Origin: Sulfurovum zhangzhouensis
GTDB lineage: Bacteria; Campylobacterota; Campylobacteria; Campylobacterales; Sulfurovaceae
Direction of reading: 5' to 3'
DNA length: 64,000 nucleotides
Assembly (NCBI RefSeq): GCF_030347965.1
Contig: NZ_JAQIBD010000003.1
Location: 62,001 to 126,000, forward strand
Shown here piece after piece: positions 61,829-64,000 of this stretch. Position 1 is the first letter of the stretch, and every line of letters begins with the position of its first letter. The position numbers were made by a program, and so were the translations under genes. The notes below the pieces were generated by a model. The model was not told the origin of the DNA and ran no database searches. It saw nothing but the letters and a program-made list of their open reading frames with translations.

Positions 61829-62782
61829 TTAAACTCTTGCTTCTTCTCTTCTTTGTAGATAATCCCAGTACTCATTCACATCTTTTTGTACTTGATCAAT
61901 GACGTGTCTGTACTCTGGTTTAAAGAGGTGCTTATAACGACCTTGAGCACCCATATACTCTTCAACAGTGATGATATTCTTTGGTCTGTAAAGAATGTTA
62001 AGCTCATGACCGTCGATGATCTCATAAACTGGGAACATCAATGAGTCAGTCGCCAAGTCAGTGATACCGATCGTATCTTTTGGGTCGAATTTCCACTCAG
62101 TACAACATGGTGATACTGTGTTGATGAAACATGGACCTTCAGTCTCCAATGCTTTTTGGAAACCTTTTGCCATAGACTTCCACTTGTTTGGTGCAAGCTG
62201 TGCAACATAAGGCGCACCATGTGCAGCCATGATCGCTACGATATCTTTTTTCTTCTCTTTTTTACCATAAGAGTGTGAACCAGCTTGAGCTGTCGATGTA
62301 GTTGCACCGATAGGTGTTGCTGAAGATCTTTGACCACCAGTGTTTGCATAGTTTTCATTATCTAGACAGATATAAGTGAAGTCATGACCTCTCTCAACTG
62401 CACCTGACAACCATTGGAAACCGATATCAAATGTTGATCCGTCACCACCGAATGCTACGAATTTTACCGGAGCATCGTTATCTTTTAGTGTACCTTTTCT
62501 CTTACGAGCTTTGTGCATTGCTTCTGCACCAGAAACTGCTGTTGCAGCATTTTCAAACCCGATATGGATCCATGAAGTATCCCAAGAAGTAAACGGATAA
62601 ACCGCAGTAGATACTTCAAGACATCCTGTGTTTGTAGAGATAACAAGGTTGTCATCCGTACAGTTCATAAGCTCTCTAACGATCATAGAGTGCGCACAAC
62701 CAGGACAAAGAGTATGTGCTCCTTCGAACCTGTCATTGTTCGTTGAAAAATCTTTTAAGTTTTTAATTGATGTAATTGCCAT
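61829..62782 (-). CDS. porB: Pyruvate:ferredoxin/flavodoxin oxidoreductase, beta subunit
   Basis: 317 residues. The thiamine-diphosphate motif GDGSTFDIGFQ...LDNEN and the cysteines of CPGCAHS and TGCLEV (cluster ligands) are present. It interconverts pyruvate plus CoA with acetyl-CoA and CO2 and is central to carbon assimilation in the reductive TCA cycle. 2-oxoglutarate oxidoreductase is an alternative, but YANTGGQRSSATP fits pyruvate type. It follows porA with a 2-base gap. Confidence 0.93.
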   Translation of the reverse strand: MAITSIKNLKDFSTNNDRFEGAHTLCPGCAHSMIVRELMNCTDDNLVISTNTGCLEVSTAVYPFTSWDTSWIHIGFENAATAVSGAEAMHKARKRKGTLKDNDAPVKFVAFGGDGSTFDIGFQWLSGAVERGHDFTYICLDNENYANTGGQRSSATPIGATTSTAQAGSHSYGKKEKKKDIVAIMAAHGAPYVAQLAPNKWKSMAKGFQKALETEGPCFINTVSPCCTEWKFDPKDTIGITDLATDSLMFPVYEIIDGHELNILYRPKNIITVEEYMGAQGRYKHLFKPEYRHVIDQVQKDVNEYWDYLQRREEARV

Positions 62783-62784
62783 AA

Positions 62785-64000
62785 TTAACCTCTTTTCGTT
62801 TGAAAGAATCCAAGGGTTGGTCCTCTAAGTCCTGAGAACTGTTGGATATCTGTTGTAATATAACCTGCATCAGCATGTGCTTTCTGCTCTTTGAAGATTC
62901 TTTTTGCTTCTGCGATAGAAAAGTCACGTCCACCAAGACCATAGATAAAGTTTGTTACAAGTGGTCTGTTTGCTGTTGTATAAAGCGCTGCAGATACTTC
63001 ATTAAAGAATGCACCCATTGCACCACCTGGACTTGATCTGTCAAGAACCGCTACTGATTTAACATTTTCGAGTGCATCTCTTACATTATCAAACGGGAAT
63101 GGTCTGAAACATCTGATTGCAACAACACCTGCTTTGATACCTTCTTCGGCTCTAAGCTCTTTTGCCGCTACTCTTGCTGTCTCAACAGTCGTACCAAGTG
63201 CAACGATTGCCACTTCAGCATCTTCCATATCATAAGTCTCAACTCTATTGTACTTTCTACCAGATACTTTTTCAAAGTCAGCAAACACTTCATCAATAAT
63301 AGGACGAGAATCCATCAATGCTTTATGTTGTCTTGCTTTGTGTTCAAAGTGCCAATCTTCTTCTGTTTGCGCACCATATGTTACCGGTCTTGAGAAATCA
63401 AGCATATCATCTACCGGTTGGAAATCACCTACGAAGTTATAAGCCACTTCATCTGCAAGAGGATACACGTTCTGAGCTGTGTGAGATGTGATAAATCCAT
63501 CTTGGTGAACCATGACCGGAAGTCTTACATTGTGGTTCTCACCAATTCTAAATGCACACAGTGCCAAGTCATATGCTTCTTGTGCATTGAATGCATCAAG
63601 CTGGATCCAACCAGAATCACGTCCAAGATACATATCCGCATGGTCACCACGTACGTTAAGTGGAGAAGCAAGCGCTCTGTTTACTACATTAAGTACGATT
63701 GGAAGTCTCATACCAGATGCTTGGTATAGTACCTCAGCCATCAAAGCAAAACCTTGTGATGAAGTCGCTGTAGATACACGTCCACCTGCAGCAGATGCAC
63801 CTACACATCCTGACATTGCAGCATGTTCAGACTCTACCATAACAAACTCACCGTCGATATAACCGTTTGCTACGTAATTTCCGTAGTTTTCAACGATTGG
63901 CGTAGAAGGCGTAATAGGGTATGCTGCAACAACATCCACTTGTGCTTGTCTTAACGCTTGAGAAGCGGCGAAGTTACCATCCCATACTTCTCTTTCTTGT
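62785..64000 (-). CDS. porA: Pyruvate:ferredoxin/flavodoxin oxidoreductase, alpha subunit, cut by window end
   Basis: 405 residues visible; the frame stays open to the window end (first visible QEREVWDGN). VAAYPITPSTPIVE is the N-terminal active-site motif, SEHAAMSGCVGASAAGGRV (Glu for thiamine activation) follows, and the C-terminal core (SSPGGAMGAFFNE) is complete. Ends two bases before porB. The gamma and delta subunits would lie off the right edge, upstream on the minus strand. Confidence 0.93.
   Translation of the reverse strand, partial: QEREVWDGNFAASQALRQAQVDVVAAYPITPSTPIVENYGNYVANGYIDGEFVMVESEHAAMSGCVGASAAGGRVSTATSSQGFALMAEVLYQASGMRLPIVLNVVNRALASPLNVRGDHADMYLGRDSGWIQLDAFNAQEAYDLALCAFRIGENHNVRLPVMVHQDGFITSHTAQNVYPLADEVAYNFVGDFQPVDDMLDFSRPVTYGAQTEEDWHFEHKARQHKALMDSRPIIDEVFADFEKVSGRKYNRVETYDMEDAEVAIVALGTTVETARVAAKELRAEEGIKAGVVAIRCFRPFPFDNVRDALENVKSVAVLDRSSPGGAMGAFFNEVSAALYTTANRPLVTNFIYGLGGRDFSIAEAKRIFKEQKAHADAGYITTDIQQFSGLRGPTLGFFQTKRG

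Noticed and set aside
1-64000. CRISPR arrays, insertion sequences, prophage or integron signals
   Set aside because: No regularly spaced repeats, transposase, integrase or att-like direct repeats were seen by eye.

Overview
The window is a stretch of Campylobacterota (Epsilonproteobacteria) chromosome, most like Sulfurovum/Sulfurimonas-type sulfur-cycle bacteria. The reasons are the AT-rich intergenic DNA, a diheme cytochrome c1 in the bc1 operon, LuxS, a pyruvate:acceptor oxidoreductase, a Cys-type formate dehydrogenase, promoters with TATAAT boxes but no obvious -35, and two gene orders that I recall from Campylobacter jejuni: alaS-maf-pbpA, and hom-aminotransferase-membrane protein-rRNA methylase-rsmI-rpmE-rsmE. 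The genus is an inference. I see no tRNA, rRNA, CRISPR array, insertion sequence or prophage; this is mostly core genome.

Layout. 1-5.1 kb (minus): alaS, a CopD-like membrane protein, maf, bioF and the start of a class A penicillin-binding protein form one compact operon. 5.2-10.2 kb: a small repeat-containing lipoprotein, then murG and ftsW (minus) divergent from an ftsI-like transpeptidase (plus), an envelope and division cluster. 10.3-14.6 kb: a small exported protein, panC, prfB, a LolD-like ATPase with an overlapping 45-residue membrane ORF, and an AraC/GyrI regulator. 14.7-16.8 kb: a biotin carboxylase and a beta-carbonic anhydrase, probably co-transcribed (bicarbonate supply). 16.9-18.9 kb: rpsB-tsf behind a structured leader. 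19.1-24.1 kb: a small membrane protein, bcp, a Deg-type protease, a DUF523 (TudS-like) protein, a DUF420 membrane protein and an aldehyde dehydrogenase. 24.2-29.2 kb: ilvE, an SPFH protein, a patatin lipoprotein, a 2OG-Fe(II) oxygenase and hisIE.

29.2-36 kb (minus): purF, dapB, trxB, trxA, a PhyH-type oxygenase, a YraN nuclease-fold protein and a YcaO protein. 36-39.1 kb: fdhF, divergent from a Cys/His-rich small protein and a small membrane protein. 39.4-47.3 kb (minus): yajQ, hom, an aminotransferase, a one-TM protein, an rRNA methylase, rsmI, rpmE (with a structured leader), a DUF4395 protein, rsmE and a four-TM protein. 47.4-53.5 kb: moeA, an EptA-type transferase, a cytochrome c lipoprotein, queD, queE and moaA. 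moeA and moaA make the molybdenum cofactor that FdhF needs. 53.7-56.4 kb: petABC, the bc1 complex. 56.5-61.6 kb: a GT-B-like protein, mnmG, ribE, an MnmC-like methylase, a small protein and luxS. 61.8-64 kb: porB and porA, the latter cut by the window end.

No obvious new multi-gene system was found. The items most worth following are RNA-level and small-protein features: the rpmE (L31) and rpsB (S2) leaders, the 45-residue ORF coupled to the ABC ATPase, the Cys/His-tailed protein opposite fdhF, an S2 protein with a helix-hairpin-helix-like tail, and several long perfect palindromes between genes. Starts were moved from the longest ORF to an internal ATG where a Shine-Dalgarno sequence clearly pointed there.
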